A DNA stretch of 64,000 bases from Agrobacterium fabrum str. C58 (lineage in GTDB: Bacteria > Pseudomonadota > Alphaproteobacteria > Rhizobiales > Rhizobiaceae), in the NCBI RefSeq assembly GCF_000092025.1, contig NC_003063.2, forward strand, positions 1,231,001-1,295,000. Reading direction: 5' to 3'. The translations under genes and the position numbers were made by a program. Shown piece after piece: positions 55,842 through 64,000 of the stretch. The first letter of the stretch is position 1, and each line of letters begins with the position of its first letter. The notes under the pieces were generated by a model that worked only from the letters and a program-made list of their open reading frames with translations, did no database searches and was not told the DNA's origin.

Positions 55842-56939
55842 ATGCTGCAGACGCCCTATTACCTCATCGATAAGACAAAACTTCTTCGCAACATGGAGAA
55901 GATTGCCTATGTGCGGGAAAAATCCGGCGCCAAGGCACTGTTGGCGCTGAAATGCTTCGCCACATGGTCGGTGTTCGATTTCATGTCGCAATATATGGAT
56001 GGCACCACCTCGTCCTCGCTCTACGAAGTGCGCCTCGGCCGCGAGAAATTCGGCGGCGAGACCCATGCTTATTCCGTTGCCTATGCTGATTACGAAATCG
56101 ACGACGTGATCGCCAATGCCGACAAGATCATCTTCAATTCGATCGGTCAGCTGGAGCGTTTTGCGGATAAAGCATCCGGCATCACCCGTGGTCTGCGCCT
56201 CAATCCGCAGGTCAGCTCCTCGAGCTTCGATCTGGCCGATCCTGCGCGTCCCTTCAGCCGTCTTGGCGAGTGGGATGTCGCGAAGGTCGATAAGATCATG
56301 GACCGTATTTCCGGTTTCATGATCCACAATAATTGCGAAAACGGTGATTTCTCGCTGTTCGACCGCATGCTGACGCAGATCGAGGAGAAATTCGGATCGC
56401 TGCTGTCGCGTGCCGAATGGGTGAGCCTGGGTGGTGGCATCCACTTTACCGGTGACGATTATCCGCTCGACCAGTTCTGCGACCGTCTGCGCGCCTTCTC
56501 CGAAAAATATGGCGTGCAGGTCTATCTGGAGCCGGGCGAAGCCTCGATCACCAAAAGCACGACGCTGGAGGTGACGGTTCTCGACACGCTGTTCAACGGC
56601 AAGAACCTCGCCATCGTCGACAGCTCCATCGAAGCGCATATGCTCGATCTGCTGATCTACCGCGAAACCGCCAAGGTCTCGCCGAACGAGGGCGAACATC
56701 CTTACATGGTCTGCGGCAAGTCCTGCCTCGCCGGCGATATTTTCGGCGATTTCCGCTTCGACAAGGAGCTGAAAGTCGGCGACCGTATCTCCTTCCAAGA
56801 TGCGGCCGGTTACACCATGGTCAAGAAGAACTGGTTCAATGGCGTGAAGATGCCGGCGATTGCCATCAAGGAACTGGACGGCACCGTGCGCGCCGTTCGT
56901 GAATTCGACTTTGCCGATTTCGAGCAAAGCCTGTCTTAA
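55842..56939 (+). CDS. nspC: Carboxynorspermidine/carboxyspermidine decarboxylase
   Basis: The 365-residue fold-III PLP enzyme starts MLQTPYYLIDKTKLLRNMEK. Lys37 in LLALKCFATWSVF binds PLP; LGGGIHFTGDD and the Cys-containing CGKSCLAGDIFGDF complete the active site. It decarboxylates carboxyspermidine or carboxynorspermidine, the second step of the S-adenosylmethionine-independent route to spermidine. The dehydrogenase for the first step lies 60 bases downstream, so the operon order is reversed relative to the pathway. Confidence 0.93.
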   Translation: MLQTPYYLIDKTKLLRNMEKIAYVREKSGAKALLALKCFATWSVFDFMSQYMDGTTSSSLYEVRLGREKFGGETHAYSVAYADYEIDDVIANADKIIFNSIGQLERFADKASGITRGLRLNPQVSSSSFDLADPARPFSRLGEWDVAKVDKIMDRISGFMIHNNCENGDFSLFDRMLTQIEEKFGSLLSRAEWVSLGGGIHFTGDDYPLDQFCDRLRAFSEKYGVQVYLEPGEASITKSTTLEVTVLDTLFNGKNLAIVDSSIEAHMLDLLIYRETAKVSPNEGEHPYMVCGKSCLAGDIFGDFRFDKELKVGDRISFQDAAGYTMVKKNWFNGVKMPAIAIKELDGTVRAVREFDFADFEQSLS

Positions 56940-56999
56940 AACCCTGTTTCAACATCCAACGAAGCTTATCCCTGCGGGGAAAAGGAGGCATCACCTGAA

Positions 57000-58238
57000 A
57001 TGAAGAAGAACGTTCTGATCATCGGCGCCGGTGGCGTAGCACAGGTCGTGGCGCATAAATGCGCCCAGAACAGCGATGTATTGGGAGACATTCATATTGC
57101 GTCACGGACTTTGGGAAAGTGCCGCAAGATTGTCGAGTCCGTACGCGAAAAGAAAAGCCTCAAGACAGATGTGAAACTTGAGGCCCATGCGCTTGACGCT
57201 ATGGATATCGAGGCGACGAAAGCCTTGATTACGAAAACCGGCGTAGAGATCGTCATCAATGTCGGTTCGTCTTTCGTCAACATGTCCGTTCTTCGTGCCT
57301 GCATGGACACGGGTGTTGCCTATATGGATACGGCGATCCACGAGGATCCCACCAAGATTTGCGAGGCGCCGCCGTGGTACGGAAACTACGAGTGGAAGCG
57401 TGCGCAAGAATGCAAGGAAAAGGGCGTTACCGCCATTCTCGGCGTCGGTTTCGACCCCGGCGTGGTCAATGCCTATGCCCGCCTTGCCAAGGATGAGTAT
57501 TTCGACAAGGTCACCTCGGTCGATATCGTCGATATCAATGCTGGCAGCCACGGCCGCTGGTTCTCCACCAATTTCGATCCGGAAATCAACTTCCGCGAAT
57601 TCACCGGCGTCGTTTATTCCTGGCAGAAGGGTGAGTGGCAGACGAACCAGATGTTCGAAGTCGGCCAGGAATTCGATCTGCCTGTCGTCGGCAAGCAGAA
57701 GGCCTATATGACCGGCCATGACGAAGTGCATTCGCTGTCGAAAAATATGGACGGTGCCGATGTGCGCTTCTGGATGGGTTTCGGTGATCACTACATCAAC
57801 GTCTTCACCGTCCTGAAGAACCTCGGACTCCTATCCGAGAAGCCGGTCAAGACGGCCGAAGGTCTGGAAGTCGTGCCGCTGAAAGTGGTGAAGGCCGTGC
57901 TGCCCGATCCGTCGTCGCTGGCGCCTGACTATGTCGGCAAGACCTGCATCGGCGATATCGTCAAGGGTATCAAGGACGGCAAGGAACGCGAAGTCTTCAT
58001 CTACAACGTGGCCGACCACAAGGAAGCTTACGAAGAAGTTGGCTCGCAGGGCATTTCCTACACCGCCGGCGTTCCCCCGGTCGCCGCTGCCATGCTCATC
58101 GCGACCGGCGAATGGGACGTGAAGCAGATGGCCAATGTGGAAGAACTGCCGCCGAAGCCGTTCCTGAACATCCTGAACAAGATTGGTCTGCCGAACCGCA
58201 TCAAGGACGAAAACGGCGATCGCGCGCTGGAGTTCTAA
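57000..58238 (+). CDS. Carboxynorspermidine/carboxyspermidine synthase (saccharopine dehydrogenase family)
   Basis: The 412-residue protein begins with a Rossmann motif (MKKNVLIIGAGGVAQVVAHK) and has saccharopine-dehydrogenase-like folds (IASRTLGKCRKIVESVREKK, GVGFDPGVVNAYARLAKDEY). It reductively condenses aspartate semialdehyde with putrescine or diaminopropane, giving carboxy(nor)spermidine for the decarboxylase upstream. AAAGGAGGC lies 11-12 bases before the start. Annotation as saccharopine dehydrogenase would be misleading given the neighbour. lysC, which supplies aspartyl phosphate toward aspartate semialdehyde, lies 2.5 kb away. Confidence 0.92.
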   Translation: MKKNVLIIGAGGVAQVVAHKCAQNSDVLGDIHIASRTLGKCRKIVESVREKKSLKTDVKLEAHALDAMDIEATKALITKTGVEIVINVGSSFVNMSVLRACMDTGVAYMDTAIHEDPTKICEAPPWYGNYEWKRAQECKEKGVTAILGVGFDPGVVNAYARLAKDEYFDKVTSVDIVDINAGSHGRWFSTNFDPEINFREFTGVVYSWQKGEWQTNQMFEVGQEFDLPVVGKQKAYMTGHDEVHSLSKNMDGADVRFWMGFGDHYINVFTVLKNLGLLSEKPVKTAEGLEVVPLKVVKAVLPDPSSLAPDYVGKTCIGDIVKGIKDGKEREVFIYNVADHKEAYEEVGSQGISYTAGVPPVAAAMLIATGEWDVKQMANVEELPPKPFLNILNKIGLPNRIKDENGDRALEF

Positions 58239-58264
58239 GCGCAGCATTCTTGACGGATAGAGAC

Positions 58265-58295
58265 AAAAAAGCCCCGCGAAAGCGGGGCTTTTTTC
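58265..58295. terminator. Bidirectional terminator after the polyamine operon
   Basis: AAAAAAGCCCCGC (58265-58277) pairs with GCGGGGCTTTTTT (58282-58294) around GAAA, giving T runs on both strands. Confidence 0.92.
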
Positions 58296-58459
58296 TTGGC
58301 TTTATCTATCACGCACTGGACGCAAAACGGGCGTAGTGCCAGTCGATGGAAAGAGGATCCAGTCGCGTTGAAAAACCAGTAGGTAGCAGATCCTCGGGAC
58401 AAGCCCGAGGATGATGTTGAGAGCAGGTACGCCCCGTCGTCGTCAGTGGCAGAGTGATC

Positions 58460-60307
58460 TCAGCCTTTCGTCGGCTTCGGCCCACGCTTCTCGAAAGGCT
58501 TGTCCTTCTTGCCTTCGTATTTCGGCTTGTCGCCGAAGGCTTTTTTCTTTTTCCAGGGCTTGTCGTCAGCCTTGCGGTCGTCTCGGGGAGCGCCCGCATT
58601 GTCGGATTTCGTGAATTTGCGCTGCGCTGTGGCGGGCCTTGTGTCTTCACGGGCGTTGCCGGTCATTTCCGGCTTGCCTTCCATCTGCTTCAGGCGAATG
58701 CCCTTTTCGAGCATCATGTCCTTGCCGATGGCGGAGGTAAAACGGTCGACGGCGTCGGCCGCAAGTTCCACGAAGGTTTCCGTCTGCTGCATGCGGATCG
58801 CGCCGATATCCTGGCGGGTGATCTTGCCGAAGCGGCACAGCATCGGGATAAGCCAGCGCGGCTCGGCGCTTTGCTTTCGGCCAACGGACAGCGAGAACCA
58901 TGCGCTGTCGGAGAAATCGGAGCGGTCGCGGCGCGGCGCGTTGTTTTCGGTTGTTTCGAAGCTGTCGCGGCGGGGCTTGCGAGTGTTGTCGAGCGCGACT
59001 TCGAAAATGTCTTCCGGTGCCGAACGTCCCGAATGATAAAGGCGCACAAAGGCGGCGGCGACTTTTTCCGCGCCGTGCTGTTCAAGCAGCTTGTTGACGA
59101 AATCGCGTTCGTCATCTGTTACCGCTTCGCTGAGCGTCGGGTCGGCCAGAAGGCGTGCGCCATCGCGCTCCACGATCTCTTCAACCGAAGGCGGGCGCAC
59201 CCATGCGGCGCTGACCTTGGCGCCCTCAAGCAGGCGCTCGGCCTTGCGGCGCTGACTGACCGGTACCACGATGGCGCTGACGCCCTTTTGGCCGGCACGA
59301 CCGGTACGGCCTGAACGGTGCAGAAGCGTTTCGGAATTGGTCGGCAGGTCGGCATGGATAACGAGTTCCAGGCCGGGCAGGTCGATACCGCGGGCGGCTA
59401 CGTCGGTGGCCACGCAAACGCGGGCGCGGCCGTCACGCATGGCCTGCAGGGCATGTGTGCGCTCGTTCTGGGTCAGTTCGCCGGAGAGAGCCACGACGGA
59501 GAAGCCTCGATTGTTCAGGCGGGCCGTCAGGTGGTTCACCGCGGCGCGGGTGGAGCAGAACACAATGGCGTTGCGGGCTTCGTAAAAGCGCAGCGCGTTG
59601 ATGATGGCGTTCTCGCGATCGGAAGGCGACACCAGAAGCGCGCGATATTCGATATCGACATGCTGCTTCTGTTCGGAAGCGGTGGCAATGCGCACGGCGT
59701 TCTTCTGGTAGCTTTCGGCCAGCTTGGCGATGCTGCGCGGCACGGTGGCCGAGAACATCAGCGTGCGGCGATCGTCGGGCGATTCTTCCAGAATGAATTC
59801 CAGATCTTCGCGGAAGCCGAGATCGAGCATCTCGTCGGCCTCGTCAAGCACCACGGCGCGGATCGACGACAGATCGAGTGCATTGCGCTTGATATGGTCG
59901 CACAGGCGACCAGGCGTGCCGACGACGATATGGGCGCCGCGCTCCAGCGCCCGGCGCTCGTTGCGGATATCCATGCCGCCGACGCAGGATGCGATGGAGA
60001 CACCGGCGAATTCATAAAGCCATTCCAGCTCGCGCTTGACCTGCATGGCCAGTTCGCGGGTGGGTGCGATTGCCAGCGCCAGCGGTGCGGAAGCCTGACC
60101 GAAGCGTGTATTTTCCGACAGCAGCGTGGTCGCAAGCGCTATGCCGAAGGCAACCGTCTTGCCGGAGCCGGTCTGCGCGGAAACCAGCGCGTCCTTGTTG
60201 GCAAGTTCGGGCGCAAGCATGGCTTGCTGTACGGGGGTCAAGTCTTTGTAGCCGCGTTTTTCCAACGCCTGCGCGATCGCCGGGGCGATACCCTGGGTGT
60301 CTGTCAT
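58460..60307 (-). CDS. DEAD-box RNA helicase (DeaD/DbpA-like)
   Basis: The 615-residue protein has the Q motif (YKDLTPVQQAML), motif I AQTGSGKT (44-51), motif II DEAD in VVLDEADEMLDLGF, motif III SAT and motif VI HRSGRTGRAGQKG. After the two RecA domains come a DbpA-like RNA-binding region (SLSVGRKQSAEPRWLIPMLC, with GKITRQDIGAIRMQQTETFV) and a Lys/Arg-rich tail ending FEKRGPKPTKG. It likely unwinds rRNA or mRNA structure in ribosome assembly or cold adaptation. The long leader region upstream is shared with lysC on the other strand. Confidence 0.93.
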   Translation of the reverse strand: MTDTQGIAPAIAQALEKRGYKDLTPVQQAMLAPELANKDALVSAQTGSGKTVAFGIALATTLLSENTRFGQASAPLALAIAPTRELAMQVKRELEWLYEFAGVSIASCVGGMDIRNERRALERGAHIVVGTPGRLCDHIKRNALDLSSIRAVVLDEADEMLDLGFREDLEFILEESPDDRRTLMFSATVPRSIAKLAESYQKNAVRIATASEQKQHVDIEYRALLVSPSDRENAIINALRFYEARNAIVFCSTRAAVNHLTARLNNRGFSVVALSGELTQNERTHALQAMRDGRARVCVATDVAARGIDLPGLELVIHADLPTNSETLLHRSGRTGRAGQKGVSAIVVPVSQRRKAERLLEGAKVSAAWVRPPSVEEIVERDGARLLADPTLSEAVTDDERDFVNKLLEQHGAEKVAAAFVRLYHSGRSAPEDIFEVALDNTRKPRRDSFETTENNAPRRDRSDFSDSAWFSLSVGRKQSAEPRWLIPMLCRFGKITRQDIGAIRMQQTETFVELAADAVDRFTSAIGKDMMLEKGIRLKQMEGKPEMTGNAREDTRPATAQRKFTKSDNAGAPRDDRKADDKPWKKKKAFGDKPKYEGKKDKPFEKRGPKPTKG

Positions 60308-60698
60308 CTACCGTCTTTCGGATATGAAGCTGCCCGCATCCGCCCGAAACCAATAGGTCCTAATGTCTCCGGGGCAGCCGATACAGGCCATTTCGGCCAT
60401 CTGGCCGGTTGCATTGCCGCGCTCATACTGCGAATAGGCCCGTTTGTACAGTGCACCGCGGTACGGTCTTTTACGGGTTTTTATCCTGTTAACGGTTCTG
60501 CGGTGTCTTCCTCCGTCTTGAAGGCGGCCTAAAAGGCGTACCGCATGGTTCATAAACGGCATTGCGTGCCCCCCTCCTTTTCGCTAAGAGACCCGCAACT
60601 TGAGGCTCTTTTTAAAGAAAGGGCCGACTGGGTTTGTTCTTATCCGTCCGTTTTCCTGAAGGAGCCGGCGGGAAAATGGGATGGTACTGGTCAAGGCT
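60308..60698. other. 391-base divergent region between helicase gene and lysC
   Basis: No gene is visible. The region must carry the promoters of both flanking genes. AAGGAG at 60659-60664 is well placed only for an out-of-frame ATG at 60676, which encodes no long product. I see no riboswitch or attenuator that I can name, and no EcfG-type site. Confidence 0.4.
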
Positions 60699-61976
60699 AT
60701 GGCTCGCATTGTCATGAAATTCGGCGGCACGTCCGTCGCGAACCTCGAACGTATTCACAATGTCGCACGGCATGTGAAACGCGAAGTGGATGCCGGCCAT
60801 GAAGTGGCCGTGGTCGTTTCCGCCATGTCCGGCAAAACCAATGAGCTGGTGGACTGGGTGCAGAATGCTGCGAAGGTGGCCGGCACCAATGCCGCCTCCT
60901 TTTATGATGCGCGCGAATATGACGCGGTTGTCGCCTCCGGCGAGCAGGTGACCTCTGGCCTTCTGGCAATCACCCTGCAATCCATGGGCATCAACGCACG
61001 CTCCTGGCAGGGCTGGCAGATCCCGATCCGCACCGACAATGCGCATGGCGCCGCCCGCATCCTCGAGATCGACGGTTCGGATATCGTTCATCGCATGGGT
61101 GAGGGGCAGGTTGCCGTGGTTGCCGGTTTCCAGGGCATCGGCCCGGATAATCGCATCGCGACGCTCGGCCGCGGCGGCTCGGATACGTCGGCTGTCGCCA
61201 TCGCCGCTGCCGTCAAGGCGGATCGTTGCGATATCTATACCGATGTCGACGGCGTCTACACCACCGATCCGCGCATCGAGCCCAAGGCTCGCCGCATGAA
61301 GAAGATCGCCTTCGAGGAAATGCTCGAAATGGCGTCTCTCGGCGCGAAGGTTCTGCAGGTTCGCTCGGTCGAGCTTGCCATGGTACACAAGGTGCGCACC
61401 TTCGTTCGCTCCAGTTTCGAGGATCCCGATGCGCCGGGCATGGGCGACCTCATCAACCCGCCCGGTACTTTGATTTGTGACGAGGATGAAATCGTGGAAC
61501 AGGAAGTCGTAACCGGCATCGCCTATGCCAAGGATGAAGCACAGATTTCGCTGCGTCGCGTCGCCGACCGTCCGGGCGTCTCCGCCGCGATTTTCGGACC
61601 GCTCGCCGAAGCGCATATCAACGTCGACATGATCGTGCAGAACATCTCCGAAGATGGCTCGCGCACCGACATGACCTTCACAGTTCCTTCGGGCGACGTT
61701 GCCAAGGCTCTGCGCGTTCTGGACGAGAACAAGGGCCAGATCGGCTTCGACGTCGCGCAGAACGAAACGGGCCTCGCCAAGGTTTCGGTCATCGGTATCG
61801 GCATGCGCAGCCACGCCGGCGTTGCCGCCAGCGCGTTCAAGGCGCTGGCCGAGAAGAACATCAACATCAAGGCGATCACCACTTCCGAAATCAAAATTTC
61901 GATCCTGATCGACGGCGCCTATGCCGAACTTGCGGTTCGCACTTTGCATTCCGCTTACGGTCTCGATAAGGCTTGA
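60699..61976 (+). CDS. lysC: Aspartate kinase
   Basis: I choose ATG 60699 (MARIVMKFGGTSVANLERI), which puts the catalytic KFGGTSVA motif at the usual distance; ATG 60681 adds six residues and cannot be excluded, since neither has an ideal ribosome site. The 425-residue protein has the kinase domain (GRGGSDTSAVAIAAAVKADR, DIYTDVDGVYTTDPR) and two C-terminal ACT domains (DRPGVSAAIFGPLAEAHINV, VIGIGMRSHAGVAASAFKAL) that normally bind lysine/threonine. It makes aspartyl phosphate, precursor of lysine, threonine, methionine and, here, of carboxyspermidine through aspartate semialdehyde. Confidence 0.93.
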   Translation: MARIVMKFGGTSVANLERIHNVARHVKREVDAGHEVAVVVSAMSGKTNELVDWVQNAAKVAGTNAASFYDAREYDAVVASGEQVTSGLLAITLQSMGINARSWQGWQIPIRTDNAHGAARILEIDGSDIVHRMGEGQVAVVAGFQGIGPDNRIATLGRGGSDTSAVAIAAAVKADRCDIYTDVDGVYTTDPRIEPKARRMKKIAFEEMLEMASLGAKVLQVRSVELAMVHKVRTFVRSSFEDPDAPGMGDLINPPGTLICDEDEIVEQEVVTGIAYAKDEAQISLRRVADRPGVSAAIFGPLAEAHINVDMIVQNISEDGSRTDMTFTVPSGDVAKALRVLDENKGQIGFDVAQNETGLAKVSVIGIGMRSHAGVAASAFKALAEKNINIKAITTSEIKISILIDGAYAELAVRTLHSAYGLDKA

Positions 61977-62044
61977 ACCCGAGACATCGGTTCCCGATGC
62001 TCCGATTCTTCGGAGTTGCGTTCTTCCGATGTGGCGTTTCATGA

Positions 62045-62070
62045 AAGCGTGTCCCTTGCGGGACGCGCTT
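62045..62070 (+). terminator. Hairpin between lysC and ptsP
   Basis: AAGCGTGTCCC (62045-62055) pairs with GGGACGCGCTT (62060-62070), with one G-U pair and a TTGC loop. A T run does not follow directly; TATAAATTTTT (62078-62088) is close behind and could be a -10 region for ptsP. Confidence 0.5.
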
Positions 62071-62151
62071 CTCGCGCTATAAATTTTTAAATGACGTTTT
62101 GATTCTCGAATATTATGACATTCGGATCGGAAGCGTCGGGGAGCAAACGCG

Positions 62152-64000
62152 ATGAGAGATCTTTCCGCAGGTCCGCGCGTCCTGCTCAAGCGGCTGCGCG
62201 AAATGATGGCGGAGCACCTTGAGCCGCAGGAGCGTCTGGACCAGATCGTCCGTCAGATAGCCAGCAACATGGTTGCGGAGGTTTGCTCGGTCTATGTGCT
62301 GCGCTCCGACAGCGTGCTGGAGCTTTATGCCACGGAAGGTCTCAACAAGGATGCCGTGCATCTTGCCCAGCTGAAAATGGGGCAGGGTCTTGTCGGCACC
62401 ATTGCCGCTTCCGCCCAGCCGCTCAATCTTTCCGATGCGCAGGCGCATCCCGCTTTCCGCTATCTTCCTGAAACCGGTGAGGAAATTTATCATTCCTTCC
62501 TCGGCGTGCCGATTTTGCGCTCCGGTCGCACTCTTGGCGTTCTTGTGGTCCAGAACAAGGCCAGCCGAACGTACCGGGAGGATGAGGTTGAAGCGCTCGA
62601 GACAACTGCGATGCTCATCGCTGAAATAGTGGCGAGCGGTGAATTGAAGAAGATCACCCGCCCCGGCGTGGAACTCGACCTGACGCGCGCCGTGTCCATC
62701 GATGGCGATGCCTACGGCGAAGGCATCGGCCTTGGTCATGTCGTGCTGCATGACCCCCGAATCGTCGTCACCAATCTTCTGAACGAGGATGCGGATACGG
62801 AAATCCGGCGTCTTGCCGATGCCATCGGTTCGCTGCGGCTCTCCATCGACGACATGTTGCAGCGCCGCGACGTGCCTACGGAAGGCGAACATCGCGAAGT
62901 TCTGGAAACCTACCGCATGTTCGCCCACGATCAGGGTTGGGTGCGGCGCATGGAAGAGGCGATCCGCAACGGCCTGACGGCGGAAGCCGCGGTCGAGAAG
63001 GTGCAGAGCGACACCAAGGCGCGCATGATGCGCCTGACCGATCCCTATCTGCGCGAGCGCATGCATGATTTCGACGATCTCGCCAACCGGCTGCTGCGCC
63101 AGTTGATCGGTTTCGGCGGTCATAATCCCGCGCAGGATTTTCCGCTCGATGCCATCGTGCTTGCCCGCGCCATGGGGGCTGCCGAACTGCTGGATTATCC
63201 GCGTGAGAAGTTGCGCGGACTGGTGCTCGAAGACGGCGCGGTGACGAGCCACGTCGTCATTGTCGCGCGCGCCATGGGTATCCCGATCATCGGGCAGGCG
63301 ACCGGCATCGTCGCACTTGCCGAAAATAACGATCCGATCATCATCGATGGCGATGACGGCCAGGTGCATTTGCGCCCGATGTCGGATTTGCAGCGCGCCT
63401 ATGAGGAAAAAGTTCGCCTGCGCGCCAAGCGCCAGGAGCAGTTCCGCGCGCTGCGCAATGTCGAGCCGATCACCAAGGATGGCCAGAAGGTCAATCTAAA
63501 GATGAATGCGGGCCTGCTGGTTGACCTGCCGCAGCTGGAGGAATCCGGCGCCGATGGCATTGGCCTGTTCCGCACCGAGCTGCAATTCATGATCGCCTCC
63601 AATATGCCGAAGGGCGAGGAGCAGGAAGCTTTCTACCGCTCCGTTCTGCGGCAGGCAAAGGGCAAGAGCGTTACCTTCCGCACGCTGGATATCGGCGGCG
63701 ACAAGGTCGTCTCCTATATGCGCGGCCAGGAAGAGGAAAACCCGGCACTCGGCTGGCGGGCGATCCGCCTGTCACTTGATCGTCCGGGCCTGATGCGCAC
63801 GCAGATGCGCGCGCTGTTGCGTGCCGCTTCAGGTGCTGAACTGCGCATGATGTTGCCGATGGTGACGGAAGTGTCCGAAATCCGCGCCGCGCGCGACCTG
63901 TTGCAGAAAGAAGTGCAGCATCTGTCGAAGTTCAGCCACGCGCTGCCGAAAAAGCTGCAATTCGGCGCGATGCTGGAAGTGCCGTCCCTGATGTGGCAGC
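62152..64000 (+). CDS. ptsP: Phosphoenolpyruvate-protein phosphotransferase PtsP (enzyme I-Ntr), 3' truncated by window end
   Basis: The frame starts at ATG 62152 (MRDLSAGPRVLLKRLREMM), after GGGGAGCAAACGCG, and is still open at base 64000 (616 codons). An N-terminal GAF domain (about residues 17-160; GLVGTIAASAQPLNLSDAQA, FLGVPILRSGRTLGVLVVQN) precedes the enzyme I N-domain, the phospho-His domain with His367 (EDGAVTSHVVIVARAMGIP), and the start of the PEP-binding barrel (GADGIGLFRTELQFM, TLDIGGDKV). It phosphorylates NPr in the nitrogen phosphotransferase system. Location after lysC is the usual one in Rhizobiales. Confidence 0.94.
   Translation, partial: MRDLSAGPRVLLKRLREMMAEHLEPQERLDQIVRQIASNMVAEVCSVYVLRSDSVLELYATEGLNKDAVHLAQLKMGQGLVGTIAASAQPLNLSDAQAHPAFRYLPETGEEIYHSFLGVPILRSGRTLGVLVVQNKASRTYREDEVEALETTAMLIAEIVASGELKKITRPGVELDLTRAVSIDGDAYGEGIGLGHVVLHDPRIVVTNLLNEDADTEIRRLADAIGSLRLSIDDMLQRRDVPTEGEHREVLETYRMFAHDQGWVRRMEEAIRNGLTAEAAVEKVQSDTKARMMRLTDPYLRERMHDFDDLANRLLRQLIGFGGHNPAQDFPLDAIVLARAMGAAELLDYPREKLRGLVLEDGAVTSHVVIVARAMGIPIIGQATGIVALAENNDPIIIDGDDGQVHLRPMSDLQRAYEEKVRLRAKRQEQFRALRNVEPITKDGQKVNLKMNAGLLVDLPQLEESGADGIGLFRTELQFMIASNMPKGEEQEAFYRSVLRQAKGKSVTFRTLDIGGDKVVSYMRGQEEENPALGWRAIRLSLDRPGLMRTQMRALLRAASGAELRMMLPMVTEVSEIRAARDLLQKEVQHLSKFSHALPKKLQFGAMLEVPSLMWQ

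Noticed and set aside
62113..63369. 418-codon minus-strand frame at the right end
   Set aside because: Antisense to ptsP, whose own frame is open to the window edge and carries GAF and phospho-His motifs.

Overview
The window looks like a chromosomal segment of a Rhizobiaceae alphaproteobacterium, most likely Agrobacterium or a close Rhizobium relative. The reasons are: a complete PhyR-NepR-EcfG general stress response (GSR) core with HWE/HisKA_2-type kinases; lysC followed by ptsP; a carboxynorspermidine route to polyamines; a long PutA without a DNA-binding N-terminus beside a divergent Lrp-type regulator; a UDP-glucose dehydrogenase/UDP-glucuronate epimerase pair; and uniformly GC-rich coding sequence. 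Genus-level placement is inference. I see no rRNA, tRNA, CRISPR array, insertion sequence, phage or integration scar.

Layout. 1-6300: 5'-truncated M24 peptidase, then a five-gene peptide-type ABC importer. 6300-10500: GntR regulator, enolase-superfamily dehydratase, luciferase-like monooxygenase, LysR regulator. 10700-21840: branched-chain-amino-acid-type ABC importer followed by a GMC oxidoreductase, a 3-hydroxyisobutyrate-dehydrogenase-like enzyme, acetoacetyl-CoA synthetase and 3-hydroxybutyrate dehydrogenase, then an AraC regulator. 22300-30250: small membrane protein, PQQ glucose dehydrogenase, and a run of stress-type genes (ferritin-like DUF892, MgtC, FAD oxidoreductase, TIGR02587/TIGR02588 membrane proteins, PPC/DUF296, DJ-1/PfpI). 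30500-34300: a three-gene operon of N-formylglutamate-amidohydrolase-like, MATCAP/DUF1704 (QEGLA) and glutathione-synthetase-like ATP-grasp proteins. 34300-43500: sugar-nucleotide genes, EamA transporter, LysR regulator with divergent ALDH7-type dehydrogenase, and a sulfonate ABC importer. 43500-47900: putA and its regulator. 47900-52750: GSR core (ecfG, nepR, phyR) and two sensor kinases. 52900-55700: PRC-barrel protein, galE, and a DUF883/holin-like membrane pair. 55800-58240: carboxynorspermidine decarboxylase and synthase. 58400-64000: DEAD-box helicase, lysC, and ptsP running off the right edge.

The most coherent signal is regulatory. The EcfG promoter shape GGAAC-N16/17-CGTT can be read directly upstream of phyR, of the kinase after phyR, of the PRC-barrel gene, of the DUF883 pair, of the TIGR02587 operon and of the small ORF/DJ-1 operon. 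One-base variants lie upstream of nepR-ecfG, the DUF892 gene, gcd and the amidohydrolase/QEGLA/ATP-grasp operon. The window therefore appears to hold the GSR switch and a large part of its output, including two modules of unknown function. The best candidate for an undescribed system is the GSR-linked amidohydrolase/MATCAP/ATP-grasp trio, whose enzyme classes resemble an amide-bond ligation/removal cycle.
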